Assembly (NCBI RefSeq): GCF_000315795.1
Contig: NZ_ANHY01000003.1
Span: 186,001 to 250,000, forward strand
Direction of reading: 5' to 3'
DNA: 64,000 nucleotides
Origin: Caenispirillum salinarum AK4
Lineage (GTDB): Bacteria; Pseudomonadota; Alphaproteobacteria; Rhodospirillales; Rhodospirillaceae
Shown here: one piece after another, positions 1-10,767 of the stretch
Position numbering within the stretch: position 1 is the stretch's first letter
Layout of the letters: each line of letters opens with the position of its first letter
The notes under the pieces: generated by a model
The model's input: the letters and a program-made list of their open reading frames with translations, nothing else
The model's database searches: none
Told to the model about the DNA's origin: nothing
Made by a program: the position numbers and the translations under genes

Positions 1-60
1 GCGTGACGCTGCCACCTTGGTGGTGTAGGGTGCGACCAACGCAGTAGGGACAAGCGTCTA

Positions 61-2124
<2,064 letters not shown>

Positions 2125-2161
2125 TCACGGGTTCCTGCCACCACCGGGGGCGTCCGCCCTT

Positions 2162-3943
2162 ATGACCATGCCCGACCCGTCCGCGCTGTTCGTCCTGGCC
2201 CTGCTGGTCGTCATCTTCGCGGCATTCGTCAGCGAAAGGTTCCCGCCCGATTCCATCGTGCTGGGCGGAGTCGCCGCGCTTCTGGCGACCGGCATCCTGC
2301 CGACCGACGAGGTGCTGGGCGTCTTTTCCAATGCCGCGCCCATTACGGTGGCGGCCATGTTCATCCTGTCGGGCGCGCTGATGCGGACCGGGGCCATCGA
2401 GGCCTTCGGCGAGGCGGTGTCCTCGGTCGCCAGCCGTCGGCCGGGGCTGGCGCTGGCGGCGCTGATCATGGTGGTCGTGGTGGTGTCGGCGTTCATCAAC
2501 AACACGCCGGTGGTGATCGTGCTGATCCCCGTCGTCATCAAGCTGGCGACGCGCCTGGGCGATGCGCCGTCGCGCTACCTGATCCCGCTGTCCTACGCGG
2601 CGATCCTGGGCGGCACCACGACGCTGATCGGCACCTCGACCAACCTGCTGGTGGACGGCGTCGCGCGCGAGCAGGGGCTGGAGCCCTTCGGCATGTTCGA
2701 GATCACCCTGCCGGGCCTGGTGATGGCGATGGTGGGCCTGCTGTATCTGACGCTGGTCGGCCGCCGCGTGCTGCCCGACCGCGAGACGGTGACCAGCCTC
2801 ATGGCCGACGGCGACCGGCCGCGCTTCCTGGCCGAGGTGGTCATTCCCGAAGGCTCGCCGCTGGTGGGCACCAGCCCGCGCGAGGCGTCGCTGTTCAACC
2901 GTCACGACCGGCGCCTGCTGGACGTCATCCGCGGCGACGAATCCCTGCGCCGCGAGTTCGACGAGATCACCCTGCGTGCGGGCGACCGGGTGATCCTGAA
3001 GACGCCGGTGGCCGAGGTGATGTCGCTGCGCGAGGAAGGCGCGGTGGCCTTCCACGACGCCCATGCGCTGGAGCCCGTGGGCAGCCGCCGCACCGTGGTG
3101 GTGGAAGGCCTTCTGGCGCCGGAAAGCCCCATGCTCAACAAGACGCTGCGCCACCTGCGCCTGCGTCGGCGCTACGGCGTGTATCCGCTGGCCATGCACC
3201 GGCGCGGCGCCAACATCGGCGCCAAGCTGGAGGCCGTGCCCCTGCGCGTCGGCGACACGCTGCTGCTGGAGGGCACGCCCGACGACGTCCGCCGTCTGTC
3301 CGACGAACAGGGCATCGTCAACCTGAGCGAACCGCAGGAGCGCGCCTTCCGCCGCTCCAAGGCACCCATCGTGCTGGGCGCGGTGATGGCGGTGATGGCG
3401 CTGGCGGCGCTGGAGGTGCTGCCCATTGCGGCGCTGGCGATCATCGCGGTGGCGGCGGTGATCCTGACGCGCTGCATCGATCCCGAGGAAGCCTATCGGT
3501 CCGTCGACTGGCGGATTCTCGTGATGATCTTCGGCATGCTGGCGGTCAGCCGGTCCATGGAGACGACCGGCGCCATGAAGCTGATCGTCGACGCGGTCAT
3601 GCCGGTGGTCGCCGGCCTGCCGCCCATCGGCGTGCTGGCGGTCATCTACGCGCTGACGTCGCTGATGACGGAGCTGATCTCCAACAACGCCATCGCAGTT
3701 CTGATCACCCCCATCGTCATCGGCATCGCCGAACAGATGGGCCTGGACCCGCGGCCGTTCCTGGTCGGCGTGATGTTCGCCGCCTCGGCCAGCTTCGCCA
3801 CGCCCATCGGCTATCAGACCAACACGCTGGTCTACGGCGCCGGCGGCTACCGCTTCACCGACTTCCTGCGCGTCGGCATCCCCATGAACATCATCGTCGG
3901 GATCACCGGCATCACCATGATCTCGCTGTTCTACGAGTTCTGA
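2162..3943 (+). CDS. SLC13/DASS-type transporter with two TrkA-C domains
   Basis: A 593-residue inner-membrane carrier of the divalent anion:sodium symporter type. Two membrane halves flank a cytoplasmic insert. Each half carries an Asn-rich hairpin signature (INNTPVVIVLIP near 112, SNNAIAVLITP near 506), as is usual in this superfamily. The insert, about residues 217-380, holds two TrkA-C/RCK-C regulatory domains, a combination found in many bacterial SLC13 proteins annotated as sulfate or dicarboxylate permeases. The start at 2162 is preferred because earlier in-frame codons lie inside the kinase gene and would add a non-hydrophobic, Arg/Pro-rich leader. It follows the kinase gene by 37 bases and could share a transcript. 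The substrate cannot be read from the sequence. Confidence 0.88.
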   Translation: MTMPDPSALFVLALLVVIFAAFVSERFPPDSIVLGGVAALLATGILPTDEVLGVFSNAAPITVAAMFILSGALMRTGAIEAFGEAVSSVASRRPGLALAALIMVVVVVSAFINNTPVVIVLIPVVIKLATRLGDAPSRYLIPLSYAAILGGTTTLIGTSTNLLVDGVAREQGLEPFGMFEITLPGLVMAMVGLLYLTLVGRRVLPDRETVTSLMADGDRPRFLAEVVIPEGSPLVGTSPREASLFNRHDRRLLDVIRGDESLRREFDEITLRAGDRVILKTPVAEVMSLREEGAVAFHDAHALEPVGSRRTVVVEGLLAPESPMLNKTLRHLRLRRRYGVYPLAMHRRGANIGAKLEAVPLRVGDTLLLEGTPDDVRRLSDEQGIVNLSEPQERAFRRSKAPIVLGAVMAVMALAALEVLPIAALAIIAVAAVILTRCIDPEEAYRSVDWRILVMIFGMLAVSRSMETTGAMKLIVDAVMPVVAGLPPIGVLAVIYALTSLMTELISNNAIAVLITPIVIGIAEQMGLDPRPFLVGVMFAASASFATPIGYQTNTLVYGAGGYRFTDFLRVGIPMNIIVGITGITMISLFYEF

Positions 3944-3958
3944 GGGCGGCGACGGCGA

Positions 3959-4345
3959 CTACACCGCCGGCCCCTCGACGGCGTCGGTGTCGTCGACCCC
4001 TTCCAGCATGTCCAGCACCATGGCCTTGTTGCGGGCATCCAGCCCGTCCCAGGTGGTGAAGACGCGGGGCATCAGGGCGTCGGCGCGGCCGGCGAAGTCG
4101 GCCTTCATCAGAACGCAGGCCAGCACCAGGCTTTCCGACTTGTTGCCCTTCCAGTCGGCGACCAGCCGGCCGCAGCGGTCGTCGGCGCCCAGGGCCTCCG
4201 TCAGGTCGAACCACTCGCGCACCACCGTTTCCGACGGCAGCACGGCGGCGAAGGCCTTGCGGATGGCGTGGTTGTGAACCAGCACGGCGGCCAGGATCGG
4301 CAGCTCCACCGTGAAGGGCAGGGCGTCGGGCGCGGGGGTGGTCAT
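3959..4345 (-). CDS. hypothetical protein
   Basis: A 128-residue soluble protein beginning MTTPAPDALPF. It is largely helical and mildly acidic, with no signal peptide, membrane segment or cysteine motif. I do not recognise a family. It lies 14 bases downstream of fmt on the same strand, so it is probably the last gene of a def-fmt transcript. It ends 15 bases from the convergent SLC13 gene. The ATG at 4345 was chosen because codons further upstream overlap the fmt coding sequence. Coding status is supported by the strong third-position GC bias and compact spacing. Confidence 0.65.
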   Translation of the reverse strand: MTTPAPDALPFTVELPILAAVLVHNHAIRKAFAAVLPSETVVREWFDLTEALGADDRCGRLVADWKGNKSESLVLACVLMKADFAGRADALMPRVFTTWDGLDARNKAMVLDMLEGVDDTDAVEGPAV

Positions 4346-4359
4346 CGTGCGTGTCTCCC

Positions 4360-5280
4360 TCAGCCCGCCACGTCGCCCGGCACCACGCGGAAGCCGCGCA
4401 GGAAGGCGTCGCGGTCTGCGGCACCCTTGCCGGCGCGTTGCAGGCGGGTGGGGCGGATGGCCGTGCCGTCGGCGCAGGCGATCAACAGGTCGTCGTCCAG
4501 CACCGTGCCGGGCTTCGCGCCCTCGCGCCCCTCGGCGGCCTCGCAGGCCAGAACCTTCACGCGCTCGCCGTTGATCTCGCACCAGGCGCCGGGGAAGGGC
4601 GACAGGCCATGGACCTGGCGCATGATCCACGGCGCGCGGTGGGCGAAGTCGATGCGGGCTTCCGCCTTGCTGATCTTGGCGGCGTAGGTCACGCCCTCCT
4701 CGGGCTGTTCCTCGGCCTCAAGCTCGCCGGCCAGGATGCCGTCCAGGGCCTCCGCCATCAGGTCCGCCCCCAGGGCCGAGAGCGTGTCGTGCAGTGCGCC
4801 GGCCGTGGTGCGGTCGGTGATGGGCACGGCGCGCTTGAGCAGCATGGGGCCGGTGTCCAGCCCCGCCTCCATCTCCATGATGGTGACGCCGGTTTCCGTG
4901 TCGCCCTCCATGATGGCCCGCTGGATGGGGGCCGCCCCGCGCCAGCGCGGCAGCAGGCTGGCGTGGACGTTCAGGCAGCCCAGCTTGGGCGCCTCCAGGA
5001 TCGGTTCGGGCAGGATCAGGCCGTAGGCGGCGACCACGGCCACGTCGGCGTCCAGATCGTCGAATTCCGCCTGTTCCGCCTCGCCGCGCAGGCTTTTCGG
5101 CGTGCGGACGGGGATGCCCAGCGCGTCGGCGCGGGCGTGCACGGGGCTCGGCCGCTCCTTCTGGCCGCGCCCGGCGGGGCGGGGCGGCTGGCAGTAGACG
5201 CAGATAACCTCGTGACGCTCGGCAAGCGCCTCAAGGATGGGCACCGAGAAGTCGGGCGTTCCCATGAACACGACGCGCAT
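4360..5280 (-). CDS. fmt: methionyl-tRNA formyltransferase
   Basis: A 306-residue enzyme that formylates initiator Met-tRNA using 10-formyl-tetrahydrofolate in the cytosol. The N-terminal Rossmann-type domain starts [19 protein letters not shown]. The catalytic region [17 protein letters not shown] supplies the conserved Asn and His, and the Asp lies in the AGLDTGPML segment. The C-terminal tRNA-binding domain is present and the length is typical. The ATG at 5280 matches the conserved start; seven extra in-frame residues upstream are unlikely. def lies about 200 bases upstream on the same strand. This is the usual def-fmt order, but the gap is unusually long and contains two hairpins. Confidence 0.97.
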   Translation of the reverse strand: MRVVFMGTPDFSVPILEALAERHEVICVYCQPPRPAGRGQKERPSPVHARADALGIPVRTPKSLRGEAEQAEFDDLDADVAVVAAYGLILPEPILEAPKLGCLNVHASLLPRWRGAAPIQRAIMEGDTETGVTIMEMEAGLDTGPMLLKRAVPITDRTTAGALHDTLSALGADLMAEALDGILAGELEAEEQPEEGVTYAAKISKAEARIDFAHRAPWIMRQVHGLSPFPGAWCEINGERVKVLACEAAEGREGAKPGTVLDDDLLIACADGTAIRPTRLQRAGKGAADRDAFLRGFRVVPGDVAG

Positions 5281-5302
5281 GGCGTGGCTGATCCCCCTCA
5301 TG

Positions 5303-5333
5303 AAAACCGGCCGGGCGAAGCGCGCCGGCCGGT
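5303..5333 (-). terminator. hairpin with T-run just upstream of fmt
   Basis: A perfect 9-bp inverted repeat (ACCGGCCGG at 5306-5314, CCGGCCGGT at 5325-5333) with a 10-base loop, followed on the minus strand by TTTT. It has the form of an intrinsic terminator. It sits only 22 bases upstream of the fmt start codon, in the def-fmt gap, so it could end def transcription or act as an attenuator. Confidence 0.55.
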
Positions 5334-5453
5334 GAAACCTGTTCGAACGACGCCGGAGCGGCGACCGGTCGCGCCCGAGCGGGCGCCGCGAAGAGGGTCG
5401 CGACTGCGACCCCGCGCCGGTCAGGCGCGAGAGCCTACGTGGCGCATGAACGC

Positions 5454-5474
5454 TTCTGACGCGCAGCGTCAGAA
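5454..5474 (-). other. hairpin directly downstream of def
   Basis: A 9-bp perfect inverted repeat (TTCTGACGC / GCGTCAGAA) with a 3-base loop lies 7 bases past the def stop codon. There is no T-run, so it may protect the 3-prime end of the def message rather than terminate it. Confidence 0.45.
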
Positions 5475-5481
5475 CACAAGA

Positions 5482-6027
5482 CTAAACCTCCGCCGCCACC
5501 TTTTTCGGCTGGCCCAGGTCGGGGTCGGACTTCTTCAGCTTGGTCAGCTTGCGCAGCACCATGTTGCGCTTGAGCGACGAGAGGTGATCGACGAACAGCT
5601 TGCCGTCCAGGTGATCGATCTCGTGCTGGATGCAGGTCGCCAGCAGGCCGTCGGCCTCGATCTCCCGGATCTCGTTCTGGTGGTCGATGTAGCGGACCTT
5701 GACGCGGTCGGGACGGGTGACGGCGTCGTACTGCTCGGGCAGGGACAGGCAGCCTTCCTCGTACTCGCGCAACTCGTCGCTGGCCCAGATCACCTCGGGA
5801 TTCGCCATACGCAGGGGATTCTTCTCCCCCTCGGGCGCCACGTCGACCACGATGACCCGCTTGGACACGCCAACCTGCGGCGCGGCCAGACCGATGCCCG
5901 GCGCGGCGTACATGGTCTCCAGCATGTCTTCCATGAGCTGGGCGGTCTCGGCGTCGACCTTCTCCACCGGCTTGGCCTTGGTCTTCAGGCGCGGGTCGGG
6001 AGCGACGAGGATGGGAAGCAGGGCCAT
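5482..6027 (-). CDS. def: peptide deformylase
   Basis: A 181-residue metalloenzyme that removes the formyl group from nascent N-terminal methionine. All three diagnostic motifs are present in order: GIGLAAPQVG, EGCLSLP (metal-ligand Cys) and QHEIDHLDG (two His ligands and the catalytic Glu). The ATG at 6027 gives the standard MALLPILVAPDPRL start. It pairs functionally with fmt downstream. The C-terminal tail, rich in Lys and ending KKVAAEV, is of ordinary length. Confidence 0.97.
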   Translation of the reverse strand: MALLPILVAPDPRLKTKAKPVEKVDAETAQLMEDMLETMYAAPGIGLAAPQVGVSKRVIVVDVAPEGEKNPLRMANPEVIWASDELREYEEGCLSLPEQYDAVTRPDRVKVRYIDHQNEIREIEADGLLATCIQHEIDHLDGKLFVDHLSSLKRNMVLRKLTKLKKSDPDLGQPKKVAAEV

Positions 6028-6231
6028 GGCGTCCGTTTCGTGACAAGCGTGATGTAAGAGATTGTGGAGATAATCGCCGGGCCGCCCCCCGTCAAGCGCG
6101 CCGCCCCGGCGCGCGCCCACCGGCCACGCCCCAACCAACGCCCACCCCACGCCCTTGTGACGGGACGCCGCGGCGGCCGCGTGCCATACTGGCGGCCTCC
6201 GTGGGGGGAGAAAGGGGAGGAACACAGCACC

Positions 6232-7779
6232 ATGACCGCCGCCACCACCGCGTCCGCCGCTGCCGGCTCGCTGCCCGCGCCGCGCACGCTCTGGCACGCG
6301 CTGCCCAGGGCCGATGCGCTGAAGGCGCACGCCTCCATCGTGCCGGCGAGCCTGTTCCTGGCCGTCTACAACCAGTTCGTCTGCCCCTTCATGGATGGCC
6401 TGCCGTTCCTGACGCTGCTGGAAGGGTTGGCCGTCGTGATGGCGGTGCAGATCGTGCTGCGCCAGATCCTGTGGGTCTACTGGCCGGCGCCGCAGTCGGT
6501 GAGTCTCGCCCGCCACGGTTGGCGCATCGCGGTCATCAGTTGGGGGATCGCGGGGCTGAAGGCCATGACCCTGCACGGCCTGACCTACGAGGCCTATCCG
6601 CTGCTCAGCTACCTCAAGCTTGCGACGGGCTTCTGGATTCTCGGCGCCGGCCTGATCGCCCAGTTCGAGTACACCCTGCTGGAGGACATGCTGCGCAAGC
6701 GCGGCGCGGAGGGCGCCGCCGCCGACGAAAGCCCCGGCGCCACCGCGCGGCGGCTGGAAGAACGCATCGTCCGCCGCCTGACGGAAAGCGCGTCGTCCTT
6801 CGCGGTCGCCCCGGCGGCCGCCCTGGTCATGATGGCCGTCCGCCAGGTGGAGGAAGGCTATGCCGAGCCGGTGATCGTGGTGGAGGTGCTGTTCATCGCC
6901 GCCGTCTTCGTCGGCGCGGCGCTGCTGGTGGCGGGCCACTACGGCCGGTCGCTCCGGCGCGACACCGTCGCCATCGTCGACAGCCTGGATGCGGTGTCCG
7001 GCGGGCGCTTCGACGTCTGCCTGGACGCCTCCCGGCCGGATGAACTGGGCCGGGTGGCCGGCGGCATCAACACCATGGCCGCCGGGCTGCGCCAGCGCGA
7101 GCGCATCCGCGATGCCTTCGGTCGCTTCGTCTCGCCCGAGGTGGCCGAAACCGTGCTGGCCGAGGCCGCCGAGGGAGCCGTTCGCCTGCACGGCGAGCGG
7201 CGGCACGTGGCGGTGCTGATGTGCGACCTGCGCGACTTCACGCCACTGGCCGAACGCCTGGAGCCCGAGGAGGTGACCGCGCTGCTCAACGGCTATTTCG
7301 CCGAAATGGTGGCGGCGGTGCACGCCCACCACGGCATGGTGGACAAGTTCATTGGGGATGCCGTGATGGCGGTTTTCGGCCTGGCGCCCTGCCCGCAGGG
7401 GCGCACGCCCGAGCGCCTGGCGGTGGATGCCGCGCTGGAGATGCGCGCCCGGCTGGCGGCCTTCAACGCGGCCCACCCGAACCGCCCGCCGCTGTCCCAC
7501 GGCATCGGCATCCATGCCGGGCCGGCGGTGGCGGGAACCATCGGCAGCCCCGACCGGCTGGAGTTCACGGTCATCGGCTCGACGGTGAACCTGGCCGCGC
7601 GCCTTGAGGCGGAGACCCGCGCCGTGGGCGAGCCCATCCTGATGTCCGAAGCCGTCGCGGCGCACCTGAACGGAGCGGCGCGGCCGGTGGGTACCGGCAG
7701 CCTCAAGGGCCTGTCGCGCCCCGTCGCCCTGTTCGCGCCACAGGCCGCGACGCCGACGCCGCTCTTGCCGAGCTATTAG
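6232..7779 (+). CDS. membrane-bound class III adenylate/guanylate cyclase
   Basis: A 515-residue protein. The N-terminal half contains several hydrophobic segments (about residues 30-70, 95-145, 195-240), then a HAMP-like linker and a class III cyclase domain from about residue 325. Metal-binding Asp residues lie in CDLRDF (near 331) and in KFIGDAVMAVF (near 373). TVIGSTVNLAARLE supplies the ribose-contact Asn and the transition-state Arg. These residues predict an active cyclase making cAMP or cGMP; the Lys and Thr at the specificity positions fit ATP. The start at 6232 has a GGGGAGG ribosome site. The signal sensed by the membrane part is unknown, and it is transcribed alone, divergent from def. 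Confidence 0.88.
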   Translation: MTAATTASAAAGSLPAPRTLWHALPRADALKAHASIVPASLFLAVYNQFVCPFMDGLPFLTLLEGLAVVMAVQIVLRQILWVYWPAPQSVSLARHGWRIAVISWGIAGLKAMTLHGLTYEAYPLLSYLKLATGFWILGAGLIAQFEYTLLEDMLRKRGAEGAAADESPGATARRLEERIVRRLTESASSFAVAPAAALVMMAVRQVEEGYAEPVIVVEVLFIAAVFVGAALLVAGHYGRSLRRDTVAIVDSLDAVSGGRFDVCLDASRPDELGRVAGGINTMAAGLRQRERIRDAFGRFVSPEVAETVLAEAAEGAVRLHGERRHVAVLMCDLRDFTPLAERLEPEEVTALLNGYFAEMVAAVHAHHGMVDKFIGDAVMAVFGLAPCPQGRTPERLAVDAALEMRARLAAFNAAHPNRPPLSHGIGIHAGPAVAGTIGSPDRLEFTVIGSTVNLAARLEAETRAVGEPILMSEAVAAHLNGAARPVGTGSLKGLSRPVALFAPQAATPTPLLPSY

Positions 7780-7832
7780 GAAGTGCTCATATATGCGGTC
7801 GAGTGTCACCGCCGCCCGCAAAGGAGTTCCGC

Positions 7833-8267
7833 ATGTCCCAGATCGCCTGCCCGCAGTGCCTTGCCACCAACCGCGTGCCCGAAGACAAGCCCGCCGAGAA
7901 GGCCCGCTGCGGGTCGTGCAAGGCCGCCCTGTTCGACGGCCACCCGGTGGAGGCCGACGAAAAGAGCTTCGACACCCTGGTCAATCGCACGGACATTCCG
8001 GTGGTGGTCGATTTCTGGGCGCCGTGGTGCGGGCCCTGCCGCATGATGGCGCCGGCCTATGAACAGGCGGCGGCGCACCTGGAGCCGGAGGTGCGCCTGC
8101 TGAAGGTGGACACCCAGGCGAATCCGGGGCTGGCGGCGCGGTTCGGCATTCGCTCCATCCCGACGCTGGCGGTGTTCAAGGACGGGAAAGAGGTGACCCG
8201 GCAGGCAGGCGCCATGCCGGGCCCGCAGCTCATTCGCTGGATCGAGAGCGTGACCGCCTACGCCTGA
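7833..8267 (+). CDS. trxC: thioredoxin 2
   Basis: A 144-residue cytosolic disulfide reductase. The N-terminal zinc-binding module has paired cysteines (CPQC and CGSC), characteristic of thioredoxin 2 rather than TrxA. The thioredoxin fold follows, with active site WAPWCGPCRM and the cis-Pro loop RSIPTLAVF. The ATG at 7833 has an AAGGAG site 7 bases upstream, so the ten extra in-frame residues before it are rejected. It probably acts in repair of oxidised proteins and, with its zinc finger, in redox-stress response. Confidence 0.95.
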   Translation: MSQIACPQCLATNRVPEDKPAEKARCGSCKAALFDGHPVEADEKSFDTLVNRTDIPVVVDFWAPWCGPCRMMAPAYEQAAAHLEPEVRLLKVDTQANPGLAARFGIRSIPTLAVFKDGKEVTRQAGAMPGPQLIRWIESVTAYA

Positions 8268-8271
8268 GGGC

Positions 8272-8302
8272 AAAAAGGGGGCGGCGCCCGTCGCGCCGCC
8301 CC
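8272..8302 (-). terminator. intrinsic terminator, minus strand
   Basis: A perfect 10-bp stem (GGGGCGGCGC at 8278-8287, GCGCCGCCCC at 8293-8302) is followed on the minus strand by a CTTTTTG run. It overlaps the stop codon of the minus-strand 87-aa gene and also lies just past trxC. Confidence 0.8.
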
Positions 8303-8565
8303 TACCAGATTTCCTTGGCAAGCTCCTCGCCCTCGCGCGTGATCTCGGCGAACTTTGCGCGGGCCTCGGCGGGGTCCTGCCAGCCGTCGGGCTCGACCAG
8401 CCGCGCCATGCCCTCGGGCGTGTCGGGCTCGGCCTCGCGTTCGCGCGGGTGGACGGTGTAGACCTTGTTGTCGCGCGCTTCCACGATGGCGTGGCGGCCG
8501 CTCTCGCGGTCCCGGATCAGGCGGAAGCTGCCCTTCTGGTCGACGATTTCCACGGGGTCGGACAT
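8302..8565 (-). CDS. small hypothetical protein
   Basis: An 87-residue acidic protein beginning MSDPVEIVDQKGSFRLIRD. No signal peptide or membrane helix. The N-terminal half looks beta-rich (SFRLIRDRESGRHAIVEARD), the C-terminal half helical. The start codon at 8565 has a strong AAGGAGG site, and the gene ends in its own terminator hairpin, so it is a real single-gene unit. I do not recognise the family. It converges on trxC. Confidence 0.75.
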   Translation of the reverse strand: MSDPVEIVDQKGSFRLIRDRESGRHAIVEARDNKVYTVHPREREAEPDTPEGMARLVEPDGWQDPAEARAKFAEITREGEELAKEIW

Positions 8566-8711
8566 GGTCTGGACCTCCTTCCAGGCTGTGTGGAAATGGC
8601 TCTGCCCGACTAACGGCGCGGGGCCGCCTTGGGGTCCCGGGCAACCGCGCGCGTGAATGCGTTGTTGATGGTGCGTGATCCGCAACCCGCTCCACCGCCC
8701 GAGGTTCCGCC

Positions 8712-9254
8712 ATGACGCGCCCCCTCCGTCCGCTGCCCGACCGCCTGCCGCGCCGCCCGTCCCGCCGCCACCAGGACCTGTCGGGGCTGGTCTTCCTGGG
8801 CGGCTTCATCGCGGCGACCGCGGCCATCAGCCAGTACTACGCGCCGACCCGCGGGCAGCCCGAGATTGCCGAACACTACGAGCGCCTGGACAAGCCCTCG
8901 CTCACCCCCAGCCGCCGGACACAGGCGGTGATCTGGCCGGCGCTGTGGGGGCTGATGGGGCTGTCGTGCTGGCGTGTGTGGCGCAGCCGCGAGAGCCCCG
9001 ATCGCGACAAGGCGCTGGGGCTGTTCCGCTTTGCGCTGGGGATGACGGCGGGCTTCGCCAAGATGGCCTTCGGCAACCGCAAGACGACCGCCGCGGCCGC
9101 CGACATGCTGGGCGTGGCGGCGGCGTCGGCAGCCTACACCTACAAGGCGGGTGCGGTGGATCGCCTGGCCGGCCTGCTGGCTCTGCCCTACACGGCCTGG
9201 CTGGGCTTCGTGTCGGTTCTGGCCGGCATCACCGCCCTGCGCGAGCGGGACTAG
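8712..9254 (+). CDS. TspO/MBR-like membrane protein
   Basis: A 180-residue protein with an Arg-rich N-terminus and about five hydrophobic helices. The pattern YERLDKPSLTP followed by VIWPALWGLMGLSCWRVW matches the TspO/MBR signature, and the last helix LPYTAWLGFVSVLAGITALRER matches the conserved C-terminal helix. TspO proteins bind porphyrins and related ligands in the membrane, and in alphaproteobacteria affect tetrapyrrole-linked gene control. It is somewhat diverged, since the usual aromatic residues after the KP motif are missing. No ribosome site is obvious at 8712, so the exact start is less certain. Confidence 0.65.
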   Translation: MTRPLRPLPDRLPRRPSRRHQDLSGLVFLGGFIAATAAISQYYAPTRGQPEIAEHYERLDKPSLTPSRRTQAVIWPALWGLMGLSCWRVWRSRESPDRDKALGLFRFALGMTAGFAKMAFGNRKTTAAAADMLGVAAASAAYTYKAGAVDRLAGLLALPYTAWLGFVSVLAGITALRERD

Positions 9255-9255
9255 C

Positions 9256-9783
9256 TCAGGCTGTCTTCTTCATCGGCATGGCTGGCGACACCTCTTTGGA
9301 AATGGGCGCTGCCTGCGCGTGATTCAGGCCGAAATACGCTTTTGGACACAGGCTGATGGAGCAGTCGAGCCGCCCGGCGTTGAACACGATCGCCGTGCTG
9401 GCCTTCAGGTGCTCGCACGCCAGGACGGAAACGCTCGGATGGAACGCAAAGGGCGGCACGGCCCCCATGGTGCAGCCGGTCAGCTCCGTCGCCAACTCCG
9501 CGGGCGCCAGCCGCGCCTTGCGGCCTCCGCGCAACTGCTTGATGGCGGCGAAGTCCACCCGCCGATCACCGGGCACCACCGCCAGAACGTACTCCCGGCC
9601 TTCCGGCGTCGCGGTGCCATCGACCTCCACCAGCATGGATTTCGCGGCGTCCTTCAACGGATGGCCGCGGATGATGCTGGCAAGGTCGGTGCGCCCTTCC
9701 GGCGCATGATCCATGACCCCGTAATCGAGCCTGTGCTGAGACAGAAGCGCCACGATGCGCTGGTAGACGTCGCCCACGTCCAA
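9256..9783 (-). CDS. YbaK/ProX-family aminoacyl-tRNA deacylase-like protein
   Basis: A 175-residue protein with the YbaK/EbsC fold typical of enzymes that clear mischarged aminoacyl-tRNA. Visible family features include AAKSMLVEVDG, then VDFAAIKQLRGGRKARLAPAE, and the Gly-rich stretch TGCTMGAVPPFAF corresponding to the substrate-loop motif. The start is either TTG at 9783, with AGGGGAGG close upstream, or GTG at 9777, which has better spacing from the same site. It ends one base after the TspO-like gene, in a tail-to-tail arrangement. Which amino acid is edited is not readable. Confidence 0.75.
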   Translation of the reverse strand: MDVGDVYQRIVALLSQHRLDYGVMDHAPEGRTDLASIIRGHPLKDAAKSMLVEVDGTATPEGREYVLAVVPGDRRVDFAAIKQLRGGRKARLAPAELATELTGCTMGAVPPFAFHPSVSVLACEHLKASTAIVFNAGRLDCSISLCPKAYFGLNHAQAAPISKEVSPAMPMKKTA

Positions 9784-9908
9784 CCCCTCCCCTTGAAATC
9801 CCCGCGCGGATGGTAGGGGGATGTTGCGGGGGTATTAACTTGAAAGTGTATCTGAACGATATTGAAGCTAAGGGATCGGGGTGGGCGCCCGCCTGCCGTA
9901 GAACGAGG

Positions 9909-9939
9909 AAACCCGCCGCTGTTGCCAGCCGGCGGGTTT
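9909..9939 (-). terminator. terminator hairpin after tRNA-Ala
   Basis: A 10-bp perfect stem (AAACCCGCCG / CGGCGGGTTT) lies 9 bases downstream of the tRNA 3-prime end on the minus strand. The short T stretch is part of the stem. Confidence 0.65.
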
Positions 9940-9948
9940 CGCGTAATC

Positions 9949-10024
<76 letters not shown>

Positions 10025-10131
10025 GTTCTCTGTGTCGCTCCGACCGTTGGGGCGGCCTGAGGCGAGGGAACATAGGGATTTCCCCCGTGCCTGGCAAGAG
10101 AAAAATTCCAGGTCTTCGATTGTCCCGTTAC

Positions 10132-10155
10132 GGGTCCGGCAACCGCGCCGGACCC
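10132..10155 (-). terminator. hairpin downstream of the FYDLN gene
   Basis: A 9-bp perfect inverted repeat (GGGTCCGGC / GCCGGACCC) with a 6-base loop lies 19 bases beyond the minus-strand stop codon. There is no T-run, so it is a possible rather than certain terminator. Confidence 0.4.
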
Positions 10156-10174
10156 GCCGGAAACGCAGCCGGTG

Positions 10175-10513
10175 TCAGGTGTCCTCTTCCTCGGATTCGA
10201 CGTGCTCCATGACCTCGGCCATGTCCTCGTCGTCCTCGCCGAGGTCGTTGGTGTCCTCGATGACGTCCTCGTCGACGTCCTCGTTCTCGGACTCGGTTTC
10301 GTAATCTTCCTCTTCTTCCGCCTCCGCCGGCTTGGCGACGGCCTTGGTGGGCTTGGCCACCTTGCTGTCCTTGGAGCGGCGCAGCTTGGGCGCCACCTCG
10401 GCCTCGTTCTCCGCCTCGCACTTGGGGCAGATGATCGGCCGCTTGTTCAGATCATAGAAACGGGCGCCGCAATGCGTGCACGTCCGCTTCGTCCCCCATT
10501 CCGGTTTCGCCAC
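10175..10513 (-). CDS. FYDLN acidic protein (TIGR02300 type)
   Basis: A 112-residue protein with an N-terminal zinc ribbon (CTHCGARFYDLNKRPIICPKC, containing the family name motif FYDLN). It then has a Lys/Pro-rich linker and a C-terminal tail made almost wholly of Glu and Asp from about residue 68. This family is essentially confined to alphaproteobacteria, which makes it a useful taxonomic marker. Its role is unknown; the ribbon plus acidic tail suggests interaction with basic partners or nucleic-acid machinery. It is divergent from aroA, its usual neighbour in this class. Confidence 0.93.
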   Translation of the reverse strand: MAKPEWGTKRTCTHCGARFYDLNKRPIICPKCEAENEAEVAPKLRRSKDSKVAKPTKAVAKPAEAEEEEDYETESENEDVDEDVIEDTNDLGEDDEDMAEVMEHVESEEEDT

Positions 10514-10672
10514 GCCGTGGTCCTCCCACTGAAGCCTGATACCTATTCGTCCCTACGGGCCCGGCGATTTGCCATGAACCGCATGCCCTGTCAAAGCCAT
10601 AATGGCGCCGCCGACGGCTCCCGGCCCCTCCCGTCTTCTTGTCACGGGAAGCGGTGGGCGCGCAATGGCCTG

Positions 10673-10700
10673 TTGGCAGGATTTCATGCTGTGGTAAACA
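10673..10700 (+). promoter_or_regulatory. possible sigma-70 promoter of aroA operon
   Basis: TTGGCA at 10673-10678 and TAAACA at 10695-10700 are separated by 16 bases, upstream of aroA in the divergent gap. The -10 match is weak. Confidence 0.3.
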
Positions 10701-10767
10701 CGGGGTCCCAAGCCGCCATATAGGGCAGATCATGGCGGCGCAAGATCCAAGCACCCGGAATTTTCCC

